Positions 1 to 9,274 of a stretch of DNA of 64,000 bases are shown here, one piece after another. This DNA is from Pseudomonas tohonis (lineage in GTDB: Bacteria; Pseudomonadota; Gammaproteobacteria; Pseudomonadales; Pseudomonadaceae): contig NZ_AP023189.1 of assembly GCF_012767755.2 (NCBI RefSeq), positions 6,202,001 through 6,266,000 of the forward strand, read 5' to 3'. The stretch's first letter is position 1. The number at the start of each line of letters is the position of its first letter. A model generated the notes under the pieces. That model was not told the origin of the DNA, did not search any database, and saw only the letters and a list, made by a program, of their open reading frames with translations. The position numbers were made by a program, and so were the translations under genes.

Positions 1-1644
1 CTCCACCCGGGCCAGGGCGCAGACCTGGTTGCGGCCGCTGCGCTTGGCCTCGTAGAGCGCGGCGTCGGCCACCTGCAGCAGCTCGTCGAGGCTCTGCCCC
101 TGGTCGGGCCAGACGGCCAGGCCGGCGGACAGGGTGACGCGCAGCTCGCCGATGCGGGTGGCCAGGGCCGTATCCGCCAGCTCGCGACGGATCGCTTCCA
201 GGCGCAGCCGTGCCTCGTCGCTGTCGGCGCCGGGGAGGATCAGCAGGAACTCCTCGCCGCCGATGCGGAACACCGCGTCGGTGCTGCGCAGGCTGCATTC
301 GAGGAAGCCGGCGACGCCCTTGAGCATGTCGTCGCCCACCAGGTGGCCATGGCGGTCGTTGAGCTGCTTGAAGTGGTCCAGATCGATCAGCGCCAGGGCG
401 ATGGGGGTTTCCTCACGCAGGCTGCGGGCCTGCTCGCGGGCGAAGAATTCGTTGAGGTAGCGCCGGTTGTAGAGGCCCGTGAGCGGGTCGCAGAGCGCCT
501 GCTCCTGCAACTGCTCGTGCAGGCTGGAGATGGTCCGCAGGCGTTCTTCGCTGAGGGCCAGGGCCTCGGCCAGCTGCAACTCGCTGCGGTGGCGCTCGGT
601 CACCTCGCGCAGGTAGACCATCCGCCCCAGCATGTGGCTGCCACTGCGGGTGATGCGCTCGATGGCACGCGCACGCACCTCGAAGTAGCGCGGCGGCTCG
701 CCCAGGGTCAGCATCGGCTCGCCGCCGGCCTGCGCCTGCAACAGGGTGTGCAGCTCGACGCCGAACACCGGCCAGCCCAGCAGCGCCCTGCCCTGCCAGC
801 CGCCGCGCAGGCCGGCGAGGCGCAGCGCCGCGGGGTTGGCTTCGATGACCCGGCCCTTGGCGTCGATCACCAGCACCGGGTCGGGCAGCTCCTCCAGCAG
901 CAGGTGGCGCGCCACCGGCAGCAGGTCGAACAGGCGCACGCCGAGGATCAGCCAGGCGAAGGCCAGCAGGGTGAAGGCGAAACTGAAGGGCGTCGGATCG
1001 AAACCGAACAGCGTCCAGCCGAACACCACGTAGCTGATGTTGGCGGCCCAGGGCACGCAGGTGACCACCCCGAACGCCAGGTAGTGGCGACGGTGCAGGC
1101 CATGGCTGGTGATCACTGCGCGGCTCACCACCGCCAGGCAGAACAGCATCATCACGTAGACGTAGACGGCCGCACCGTGGAACAGCACGCCATGCTCGTA
1201 CACGACCGGCGCACCGGGCAGGTCCGATGCCGGACCCGTCGCCGGCCCGTAGAACGCCTGGTGCCAGGGGTTGCTCAGGGCCATCGCCCAGACCAGCAGC
1301 GGCGCCACCGCCAGCGGCAGGTAGCGATGCACGGGCAGGGGTTCACGGATGCTGTTGACGTACTGCCAGAGGAACACCGCCCAGAGCGTGGGCACGGCGA
1401 CGATTCCCGGCCAGGCCATGCTGGCCCAGAACACCTTGCACTCGGCGCCGGTGGCGGCGAGTTCGAGGCCGGCGGTGGACAGCCACCAGAGGATGCACAG
1501 GTGCAGGATGACGAAGCTGGCGCGCCCGGGGAAATAGCGCTGCCGGCCGATCCAGCGGGCGAGGAACATGATGCCGACGCTCAGCATGCAGGTGAACAGG
1601 ACGGGGCTGGTCAGGGCCCAGCCGGAAGCACCGCACAGGCTCAT
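1..1644 (-). CDS. Diguanylate cyclase, 7TM-PAS-GGDEF, C-terminus cut by window edge
   Basis: At least 548 codons; the frame is still open at base 1, so the C-terminus is missing. Starts at ATG 1644. The first ~225 residues form about seven hydrophobic helices and end in a GVRLFDLLPVAR-like segment typical of the 7TM histidine-kinase-type sensor module. A PAS domain follows (about 250-350, ELPDPVLVIDAKG) and then a GGDEF domain (about 383 onward, DPLTGLYNRR). The active-site loop is GGEEF at residues 462-466, preceded at the right distance by RSTD, an RxxD inhibitory site. These features predict a membrane enzyme making c-di-GMP from two GTP with product feedback inhibition. The sensed signal is unknown. 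No partner gene is visible on this side. Confidence 0.9.
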   Translation of the reverse strand, partial: MSLCGASGWALTSPVLFTCMLSVGIMFLARWIGRQRYFPGRASFVILHLCILWWLSTAGLELAATGAECKVFWASMAWPGIVAVPTLWAVFLWQYVNSIREPLPVHRYLPLAVAPLLVWAMALSNPWHQAFYGPATGPASDLPGAPVVYEHGVLFHGAAVYVYVMMLFCLAVVSRAVITSHGLHRRHYLAFGVVTCVPWAANISYVVFGWTLFGFDPTPFSFAFTLLAFAWLILGVRLFDLLPVARHLLLEELPDPVLVIDAKGRVIEANPAALRLAGLRGGWQGRALLGWPVFGVELHTLLQAQAGGEPMLTLGEPPRYFEVRARAIERITRSGSHMLGRMVYLREVTERHRSELQLAEALALSEERLRTISSLHEQLQEQALCDPLTGLYNRRYLNEFFAREQARSLREETPIALALIDLDHFKQLNDRHGHLVGDDMLKGVAGFLECSLRSTDAVFRIGGEEFLLILPGADSDEARLRLEAIRRELADTALATRIGELRVTLSAGLAVWPDQGQSLDELLQVADAALYEAKRSGRNQVCALARVE

Positions 1645-1767
1645 GGTCGGTCACCAGGGCCGGGCCGGAGGGGAACCGGGCGCCCGGAAGAGTACTGGCC
1701 GAAAAGGCGGGCAGCGAGCAGCTGCGGAATGTTGTCGAGCACCGGCCTTCCTGACCTGACGCAAAAA

Positions 1768-1801
1768 AGAGCGGCGCGTGACCCCTGTCACGCGCCGCTC
1801 T
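1768..1801 (-). terminator. Strong intrinsic terminator after the DUF3999 gene
   Basis: Perfect 15-bp arms (AGAGCGGCGCGTGAC and its complement) flank a 4-base loop. On the minus strand the stem is followed by a six-T run (A-run at 1763-1768). It lies 57 bp beyond the DUF3999 stop codon and separates that operon from the cyclase gene. Confidence 0.9.
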
Positions 1802-1857
1802 AGAAGATACAGCAAAAAGCCACCATTGAAGTGACAACTTCGCGCAACGTCGGGGTC

Positions 1858-3234
1858 TCAGGCGCCCTTGCCCTGCCCCTTCAGCAGGCTCAGCGCCATC
1901 AGCACCAGCAGCCCCACGCCGAGCAGCAGCACCGCCCACAGGCCGATGCGTTTCCAGGCCAGCGCCGAGTCCTTCTCCGCAGCGACCACCACGGCCTTCT
2001 GCTCGGCCAGGCGCAGGTCGCCGTCGAGCTGGGCGCGGCCCATCTTCTCCAGGCTGCCGGGGCCGTAGCCGGGCACCAGGGTGGTCAGCGGCAGCTCGGC
2101 GGTCGCGGCTCCCGGTTGGCCGATGGCCAGGGTATAGGGCGGCGTGCCCCGGGCCAGGAACACCACCTGCAGCGCGCGCATGCCCACCTGCAGGGTCGGG
2201 GCCTTGGCGCCGAAGCCACCGGCACGCGGGTCGACGCTCATCTTCAGGTGCTGCACCGGCGTCCAGCCCGACAGCACCAACTGGTCCTGCACCGCCTCGC
2301 TGCCGTCCTGCGGCAGGCGATAGAGCAGCCCGGACGTCAGCCCCTGCCACTGCGCGGTGTCGTTGCGCCGCGCCTGCAGCTGCACCGGTGCCAGGGTATT
2401 GGCCTGGTCGAGGGAGAACTTCAGCCGCTCGATCGGCAGGGGCAACGGCAGGTCCCAGGCGTACTCGCCCTTGCCCGTCGTGCTCGCCACCAGCGGCTCG
2501 GACCACACCAGCGGTGCCGGGCGGCTCTCCTGGCTGGCACCGGAGACACGGGCCTCGGTCAGCAACGGCGCTTCGCGATCCAGCCAGAGCAGGCGCAGGT
2601 AGCGCGCCTTCTGTCCCGGCAGCACCACTTCGCGCTGGTAGATGTGGTCATCGCCGAAACTCAGCCGGGCGATCTGCCCGGTGCCCCAGGAACGCCAGCC
2701 CTGCAGGTCGTCGCTGGCCTCGATGCTGAAGCGCTGGAAGCCTTCGCCCGCCTCGCTCCAGTCGATCACCAGCTTCTCCAGCGGCGTCTTCACCGCGCTG
2801 GCGTCCAGCAACCAGCCACGCAGGCGCTCGCCCGTGGCGGCCGGGTCCTCCGGCAGCACCTCGACCACGGTGCCGGTGGTGCTGCGCTCCACCCTCACCC
2901 GTGGCGCACCCTGGCCGGCATCGGCCGGGCCACGCAGGGGGAACCACTTGAGCGCCACGTCCTGCTCGCTCCGCGTGATCTCCGACTCGCTGCGGGTCAG
3001 CGCATAGGCCAGCGGTTCGCCCTCGGCGTTGAAGATGCGCAGGTCGCGCAGGTCCGCATGACGGGCGACGAAATGCAGCGACATCGGCAGGTCGACGCGG
3101 TACCAGGGCCCGTTGCCCTCGACCTTGAGCGGCACCCGGGCGGCGAAATCGTCCAGGCTGTCCTGGGCCTGGGCAGGCTGCGTCACGCACAGCAGGCCCA
3201 GGCAGATGTTCAGCAAGAGGGGGAAACGGCTCAT
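1858..3234 (-). CDS. DUF3999 family membrane-anchored protein
   Basis: 458 residues from ATG 3234. A signal peptide (hydrophobic stretch ending TQPAQAQ) is followed by a large probably periplasmic beta-rich region and one C-terminal membrane helix (LWAVLLLGVGLLVLMALSLL) with a short basic tail. This matches the DUF3999 family, of unknown function and commonly paired with DUF2339 proteins in pseudomonads (from memory). The start codon overlaps the upstream DUF2339 stop (ATGA), so the two are translationally coupled and probably act together in the envelope. No catalytic motif was recognised. Confidence 0.8.
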   Translation of the reverse strand: MSRFPLLLNICLGLLCVTQPAQAQDSLDDFAARVPLKVEGNGPWYRVDLPMSLHFVARHADLRDLRIFNAEGEPLAYALTRSESEITRSEQDVALKWFPLRGPADAGQGAPRVRVERSTTGTVVEVLPEDPAATGERLRGWLLDASAVKTPLEKLVIDWSEAGEGFQRFSIEASDDLQGWRSWGTGQIARLSFGDDHIYQREVVLPGQKARYLRLLWLDREAPLLTEARVSGASQESRPAPLVWSEPLVASTTGKGEYAWDLPLPLPIERLKFSLDQANTLAPVQLQARRNDTAQWQGLTSGLLYRLPQDGSEAVQDQLVLSGWTPVQHLKMSVDPRAGGFGAKAPTLQVGMRALQVVFLARGTPPYTLAIGQPGAATAELPLTTLVPGYGPGSLEKMGRAQLDGDLRLAEQKAVVVAAEKDSALAWKRIGLWAVLLLGVGLLVLMALSLLKGQGKGA

Positions 3235-6200
3235 GCGTTGACCTGCTCCGATTCGGGCGCCGCCCGCTTGGGCGGGAGCGGCGCGAAATAACCGACGACC
3301 AGCAGCAACACGCCGACGCCGATGAAGGAAATGATGCGCTCCAGGCCACCCCGGTTGCCCAGTTCGACGAAGAACAGCTTGGCCACCACCACGGCGATCA
3401 GCGCGGCCCCCACCAGCCAGAGCTCGCGATGGACGCGCCTGTGGCCGCCGATCATCAGGCCCAGGGCGATGCTGGTCCAGACGATGGACAGCCCGGCCTG
3501 CACCAGCATCGAATCCAGCTGCGCATCCAGCACGAAGGGCACGCCTCCCCAGTGGTGCGCACTGCGGAAGACGATGGCCGTGGCCAGGGCGAACAGCGAG
3601 GCGCCCACCACCCACTGCGGCGCCAGGCGCTGGACAGTGGCGTCGAGGCCGAACTCGCCGAGGTTGTCGCGCAGCCACAGCCAGACCCCCAGCAGGGCGA
3701 ACAGCAGCCCCAGCTCCAAGGGGTTGACCAGCGGCAGGTAGGGCAGCGGGTCGGCGCTGCCATCGCTCCAGGCGTTGGCGATCCAGAACCAGGCCAGCAT
3801 CATCGCCGCCAGCGGCATGGCCGCCCACAGGCGGTATTCACGGGCGAAGGCGGCGATCGGCCAGGGCAGGCGCATCACCCGGGTGACCAGCAGCAGGTAG
3901 AGGCTCGGCAGCAGCGCCCAGCCCAGCCAGCGCCAGGCGTTGTAATGCTCGGACAGCAGCATCAGCAGGTAGCGCAGCTCCAGCGCCAGCACGCCGAGGA
4001 TCAACCAGCAGCCGAGCACGTGGGCAGCGCTGCGAGCCCCCTCCGGCAGCAGGCCATGCAGCTTGCGCAGCGCCAGCAGGTGCACCGCGAACAGCACGCC
4101 CCAGCCCAGCCAGCCGAAGTCGGCGGCGGGATGGTAGTTGGGGTGCCAGGCATGCATCAGCGCCACCAGGGCCGCCGGCACCAGCAACAGGCAGAGCAGC
4201 GCGAGGGTGCGCCACTGGGCACGCAGCGCCAGCAGCATCCACAGCACCACGGTCACCGAGGCCGCCAGCAGTGCCAGCGGCACCTGCAGCCCAGGTGCGG
4301 CGAAGCGGCCGATCTCGGCGACCCAAGCCAGCGTCCACCAGCCGGCGCTCCAGACCAGCAACAGCTGCGACAGGTGCCCCAGGCTCACGCCTTGCAGGCG
4401 CGGGTCCTCGCGCCGGGCCTCGCTGTGCAGGCGCCAGGCACCGACCAGGGCGGCCAGGGCCAGCACCAGCGGCGTCCAGAAGCCGGCATGGGCCAGCGGG
4501 CGCAGGCCCTCGGCGCTGAGCTGGCCGAGCAGCAGCGGGCTCACGCTGAGGAAGCTGAGGCCGGCGACCACCTGCAGCGCCAGGCCGAAGATGAAGCTGG
4601 CGCGCAGTTGCAGGTGCAGGCTGAGCCAGACGATCAGCAGGCCGCTTCCGCCCCAGACCGCACTGGCCGTGCGCCAGGGCAGCACGAAGAGCACCGCGAG
4701 GTTGATGAATACCAGGCCCACCAACAGCACCACGGACATGCTGCGCAGCAGGCGCCGGTCATTGCGCACCATGTCGTCGCGGGCCGCCACCAGCATGCCG
4801 CCGATCAGCGCCAGGCCGATCAGCGAGGCGGTGACCAGGCCGTTCCAGCCCAGCGCGCTGCCACTGCCAAGGCCGCTGCGGTCCATGCCCAGGAGGAACA
4901 CGGCGCCACCGAGCAGCTGCACGGCGAAGGCGCTGAAGAGGAAGGTGCGCGAGGCCAGGCGCAGGCCGGCATACAGGGTCGCCAGGCCCGCCAGGGCCCA
5001 GGCGATGGCCGTGCCTTCGGCGCGCAGGCACAGCGGCGCGATCAGGTAGAGGAAGGCGAGTCCGCTGCTGGCCAGGATCGGCAAGCCGCTGCGCTCCCAG
5101 GCGGAGGCCTCCTCCTCCTGCGCCCCGCGCAGTTGCCAGAAGCTGAACAACAGCGCCACGCCCAGCATCAGCGCGCCCAGCGGCGCGCCTTCCAGCAGGC
5201 TGTCGACGCCCAGGCGCAGGCTGCCGAGGAAGGCCAGGGCCGCCCCCACCTGCAGCAGCAGGGCGAAGGCGCGGGCCAGCGGCCGGCGCTGGCGCAGGCC
5301 CAGCCAGAAGATGCCGGCGCCTTCCACCGCCCAGGCGGCGGAGGTCCAGCGCGCATCCAGGCCCAGCGGAATGGCCAGGGTGCCGAAGACCACGCCGAGG
5401 GCCATGCAGGTTTCCACCAGCAGCAGCGCGCGCCCCGGCGCACGGCCCGCCAGCACCCGGGCGATCAGCATGTACAGCAGGCCCAGGGTCAGGGCGCTGA
5501 AGGCGGCACCGAACTCGATGTGGTGGATCACCGCGTACTGCAGGCCGAAACCGACCAGCGGCGGGCCGAACAGCACGGTGCCGTCGATGTAGTCGCCCTG
5601 GCGCGCCGACCAGCGCAGCAGTGCGTCGCGCTCGCCATCCGGCGCGGCGACCGCCTCGCGCAGCTTGCGCCGGGCGAACAGCAGGCCGATGGCCAGGTAC
5701 ATGAGGAAGAACAGCACCAGGAAGGGCTCGGTACTGGCGAACAGCTCCGGTGTGTAGGAGCGCATGCCCCAGGCGAAGCCGATGCCGAAGGTGCCGACGA
5801 AGCCGATCAGGTTGAGCAGGCGCCAGGCCTTGAACCAGGCGATGGCGAAGATGCCCGCGTTGAGCAGGGCGAAGTAGGAGAACAGCGCGACATGGTTGCC
5901 GCTGCCGGTGGAGGTGAGGATCGGTGCGGCGAAACCGCCCAGCGCCGCGGCGGCGGCCAGGCCCAGGGCATCCTGCAGCACGGCGAGGATGGCCGAGCAG
6001 ATCGTCACCACGATCAGCAGGATCAGCGCCATCTTCGGGTCCAGCAGCGGGTGCAGCCGCATCGCCGCGAACACCGTCAGGTAGAGCACCGCGATACCCG
6101 CGCCCTGCAGCATCAGGCCGTAGTTGGGGTTGCGCCGGCGCAGCCACCAGCCCAGCCCCAGCAGGGCGATGGCGGCAGCCGCGACGCCCGCATAGCGCAC

Positions 6201-6893
6201 CTCGATGGGCACCACCATGCCTTCGGTGGCATAGCGCAGGAGGAAGGCCAGGCCGAGGAACAGCAGCAGCACGCCGACCCGCAGCACGGTGTTGCCGCCG
6301 AACAGCCAGTTGCGTGCAGCCTCGAAGCCGCGCTCGAACAGCGAAGGTTCGCGAGGCAGCGGCGGTGGAGGGGGCGTGACCGGCGTGCGCGCGACCACGG
6401 GTGCGGGCTGGCGTGGCGGCAGTGGCTCGGCGGCGGGCTCGGGCAGTGCCTCGAGGGTCCAGTCGCTGACCTCCGGCTGGCGAGGGGGCGGCGTGACCAC
6501 CAGCGGCTCGGGCTCCAGCTCCGCCGGAAGCTCCCAGACCAGCTCGCTGTCGTCCACCGGTTTCTCGGGCGCCGCCTCTTGGGCATGGGCGACCGGCACC
6601 GCGGGCACCTCGGGCGAAGGCGCTTCGGCAGGCGGCGTGGCGGCGGGTGCGGGCTGCACGCCACTGCGCTCGACCTTGAGCAAGCGTTCGTGGATGGCCT
6701 GGGTGCCGACATCGAAGCGGGCGGCGAACTCGCGCAGCTGCTTCTGCAACGCGGCGTTTTCCGCGCTCAGCCCCTGCAGGCGGATCGCCTGTCCGAGGCC
6801 CAGTCCGAGCAGGCCGCCCAGCAGGGCCCCGGTGATCGATTCACCGGCTGCCGCTCCCATGGCCAGTCCTACCAGCATGAAGATCCATTGCAT
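3231..6893 (-). CDS. DUF2339 family giant polytopic membrane protein
   Basis: 1220 residues from ATG 6893 (MQWIFMLVGLAMG), chosen over an in-frame TTG at 6908 because GGGAA sits 8 bases upstream of the ATG. There is an N-terminal glycine-rich hydrophobic segment, then a short coiled-coil-like stretch (about residues 45-65), then a Pro/Glu-rich linker to about residue 185. The remaining ~1000 residues are nearly continuous membrane helices, probably 25-30, ending in a basic tail. This is the architecture of DUF2339 predicted membrane proteins, whose function is unknown. It is the first gene of a two-gene operon with DUF3999. A role in envelope or glycan transport is only a guess. Confidence 0.82.
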   Translation of the reverse strand: MQWIFMLVGLAMGAAAGESITGALLGGLLGLGLGQAIRLQGLSAENAALQKQLREFAARFDVGTQAIHERLLKVERSGVQPAPAATPPAEAPSPEVPAVPVAHAQEAAPEKPVDDSELVWELPAELEPEPLVVTPPPRQPEVSDWTLEALPEPAAEPLPPRQPAPVVARTPVTPPPPPLPREPSLFERGFEAARNWLFGGNTVLRVGVLLLFLGLAFLLRYATEGMVVPIEVRYAGVAAAAIALLGLGWWLRRRNPNYGLMLQGAGIAVLYLTVFAAMRLHPLLDPKMALILLIVVTICSAILAVLQDALGLAAAAALGGFAAPILTSTGSGNHVALFSYFALLNAGIFAIAWFKAWRLLNLIGFVGTFGIGFAWGMRSYTPELFASTEPFLVLFFLMYLAIGLLFARRKLREAVAAPDGERDALLRWSARQGDYIDGTVLFGPPLVGFGLQYAVIHHIEFGAAFSALTLGLLYMLIARVLAGRAPGRALLLVETCMALGVVFGTLAIPLGLDARWTSAAWAVEGAGIFWLGLRQRRPLARAFALLLQVGAALAFLGSLRLGVDSLLEGAPLGALMLGVALLFSFWQLRGAQEEEASAWERSGLPILASSGLAFLYLIAPLCLRAEGTAIAWALAGLATLYAGLRLASRTFLFSAFAVQLLGGAVFLLGMDRSGLGSGSALGWNGLVTASLIGLALIGGMLVAARDDMVRNDRRLLRSMSVVLLVGLVFINLAVLFVLPWRTASAVWGGSGLLIVWLSLHLQLRASFIFGLALQVVAGLSFLSVSPLLLGQLSAEGLRPLAHAGFWTPLVLALAALVGAWRLHSEARREDPRLQGVSLGHLSQLLLVWSAGWWTLAWVAEIGRFAAPGLQVPLALLAASVTVVLWMLLALRAQWRTLALLCLLLVPAALVALMHAWHPNYHPAADFGWLGWGVLFAVHLLALRKLHGLLPEGARSAAHVLGCWLILGVLALELRYLLMLLSEHYNAWRWLGWALLPSLYLLLVTRVMRLPWPIAAFAREYRLWAAMPLAAMMLAWFWIANAWSDGSADPLPYLPLVNPLELGLLFALLGVWLWLRDNLGEFGLDATVQRLAPQWVVGASLFALATAIVFRSAHHWGGVPFVLDAQLDSMLVQAGLSIVWTSIALGLMIGGHRRVHRELWLVGAALIAVVVAKLFFVELGNRGGLERIISFIGVGVLLLVVGYFAPLPPKRAAPESEQVNA

Positions 6894-7096
6894 GCACTGA
6901 ATTCCCAAATGACTGAGAAGAAACGCCAGATCCCTGCACGTTCAACGCCGTCGCCCGGCGTAAATAGCGACGCGCCAGTATATCGAGCGAAACGGAACAC
7001 TCCCTACAGACGAATGCTGGGCATCTCACAGACACAGAAAATTCATCCGCTTGCCCACCAACCGCCCAAATGACCGAGCCGGCCGGCGGCAACCTG

Positions 7097-7124
7097 TTCA
7101 CAAATTCGCCAATCCCGCTATGAT
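7097..7124 (+). promoter_or_regulatory. Sigma-70-type promoter for the YkgJ-like gene
   Basis: TTCACA (7097-7102) and TATGAT (7119-7124) are separated by 16 bp, ending about 34 bp before the chosen ATG at 7159. Two- and one-mismatch matches to the -35 and -10 consensus respectively. Confidence 0.6.
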
Positions 7125-7158
7125 GCGCGCCCTCCCAGCCCCCACCCGTACCCAAGCC

Positions 7159-7554
7159 ATGAAGACCATGCTCATCGTCGGCGCCGATATCGATCGCACC
7201 GAAACCTGGATCCGCTACGAAAAGAGCATGTGCCACGCCTGCGTCTCCAGCTGCTGCACCCTGCCGGTGGAAGTGCGCATCAGCGACCTGATCCGCATGG
7301 AGCTGGTGGCCGACTTCGAGCGCGGCGAGCCGCCGAAGAACATCGCCAAGCGCCTGATGAAGGACGGCCTGGTGGAGCGCTTCAACCAGAAGTCGGGCAT
7401 CTTCACCCTGACCCGCATGTCCAACAACGACTGCTACTTCCTCGACCGCAAGTCGCGCCTGTGCACCATCTACGACAAGCGCCCGGAAACCTGCCGCAAC
7501 CACCCCCGGATCGGCCCGCGCCCCGGCTACTGCGCCTTCAAGCCCAACCCCTGA
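7159..7554 (+). CDS. YkgJ family cysteine-cluster protein
   Basis: 131 residues from ATG 7159 (MKTMLIVGADIDRTETW); no strong Shine-Dalgarno is visible, and ATG 7168 is an alternative. The N-terminal half has the hallmark cluster CHACVSSCC, and more cysteines occur later (NDCYF, LCTIYDKRPETCRNHP, GYCAF). The CxxCxxxxCC plus C-terminal CxxxR/RPxxCR pattern defines the YkgJ/UPF0153 family, thought to bind zinc or an Fe-S cluster. Its biochemical role is unknown. It is monocistronic, with a promoter just upstream and a repeat element just downstream. Confidence 0.85.
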   Translation: MKTMLIVGADIDRTETWIRYEKSMCHACVSSCCTLPVEVRISDLIRMELVADFERGEPPKNIAKRLMKDGLVERFNQKSGIFTLTRMSNNDCYFLDRKSRLCTIYDKRPETCRNHPRIGPRPGYCAFKPNP

Positions 7555-7581
7555 TCCCACGCCCCGCCTCGCCTGCCCTTG

Positions 7582-8118
7582 TGGGAGCGAATTCATTGGC
7601 TCTGTCTGCGTTAAGTGTTGCTAGAGGATTTGGAACCCGGTTGATTGCCGAGTCTTGCTGATGGTTTCTGTTTCGCCTTGCCGGGCGAGTCCCTTTTCCA
7701 ATCGTTGAAAAGGAACCAAAAAACTTGCCCCTGCATACGGGTCTGGCTTCGCCAGACTCCCCTCGCTCCATCATCGTTCCAGGGGCACGCCGCGAAGGGC
7801 CGTCCCTGGCCCATCGCGGCTCTCGCGACATCCATGTCGCTCAACCCCTGAAACGACGATTGCGCTCGGCCTTCTGAAAGGGGCGTTTGGCCGCTGCTCC
7901 AACATCGATGCTCAATACTTCACATTGATGTGCGCATCTCCACCGGGCGAACGCCGCGGCTGGCGGCTTTCGTAGGATGGTGTAGAGCGAAGCGAAACCC
8001 ATGCGGTGGGTGTGTCAGGAATCCAGAATCGTCCTGAATGCCGCCGTTCTTGAGCCTTTTCGTTGAGTCCACAACAGCTAACGCAGACAGAGCCAATTCA
8101 TTCGCGATACCCCGGCTC
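7582..8118. repeat. REP-like palindrome split by a mobile element
   Basis: The flanks gtgggagcgaattcatt (7581-7597) and aattcattcgcgat (8095-8108) join, once the insert and one 8-bp duplicate are removed, into GGGAGCGAATTCATTCGCGA, the common Pseudomonas REP-type sequence (GGGAGCGA...TCGCGA). The insert therefore landed in the loop of a REP palindrome. Confidence 0.7.
7598..8094. mobile_element. 497-bp MITE-like element, 16-bp terminal inverted repeats, 8-bp target duplication
   Basis: The left end GGCTCTGTCTGCGTTA (7598-7613) is exactly complementary to the right end (8079-8094); with two mismatches the match extends to 23 bp. AATTCATT occurs immediately outside both ends (7590-7597 and 8095-8102) as an 8-bp target site duplication. 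The interior has no convincing gene, only short overlapping frames without ribosome sites, plus hairpins such as CCTTTTC/GAAAAGG (7692-7712) and GTCTGGC-TTC-GCCAGAC (7741-7757). The GGCTCTGT start and 8-bp duplication resemble IS6-family ends, but an ISL3-like parent also fits. A transposase must act in trans. Confidence 0.8.
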
Positions 8119-8170
8119 CGGGCTGAAGCCCGGGCTACGGTCCGAGCGGCCATGCGCGCCCTGAAAAACG

Positions 8171-8208
8171 AAAACGCCCCGCGAGCCAGAGCTGGCGGGG
8201 CGTTTTCT
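8171..8208. terminator. Bidirectional terminator after the DUF808 gene
   Basis: AAAACGCCCCGC and GCGGGGCGTTTT flank a 12-base loop, with T-rich tracts on either strand. It lies 10 bp beyond the DUF808 stop on the minus strand and could also stop read-through from the left. Confidence 0.85.
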
Positions 8209-8217
8209 TGAGCGGAA

Positions 8218-9126
<909 letters not shown>

Positions 9127-9235
9127 GTGGAAATCCTTGAGTGGGTAAGCGTTGCGAGGGCGGAATGATGCAACAGCCTACGACGCCGTTCCATGCGTCA
9201 GACGGATTTCCGAGCAAAAAGCTGATGGAACGCCA

Positions 9236-9258
9236 CCCCGGCAGGTTGCCTGCCGGGG
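9236..9258 (-). terminator. Hairpin after the phosphoethanolamine transferase gene
   Basis: CCCCGGCAGG and CCTGCCGGGG, perfect 10-bp arms with a 3-base loop, lie 17 bp past the stop codon. The downstream T-run on the minus strand is weak, so it may act as an mRNA-stabilising hairpin as much as a terminator. Confidence 0.6.
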
Positions 9259-9274
9259 CAATCGGGCCCAGCCC

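Noticed and set aside
343..1803. 486-codon plus-strand frame opposite the left-edge cyclase
   Set aside because: Low-complexity antisense frame; the minus strand encodes clear 7TM-PAS-GGDEF motifs.
3429..7073. 1214-codon open frame on the plus strand opposite the DUF2339 gene
   Set aside because: Antisense shadow of a GC-rich gene: Gln/His/Ala/Arg-rich, no ribosome site or domain, while the minus-strand product has coherent membrane helices.
7645..7851. Short frames inside the 497-bp element (for example 68 codons, plus strand)
   Set aside because: No ribosome sites, frames overlap on both strands across hairpins, and no resemblance to transposases.
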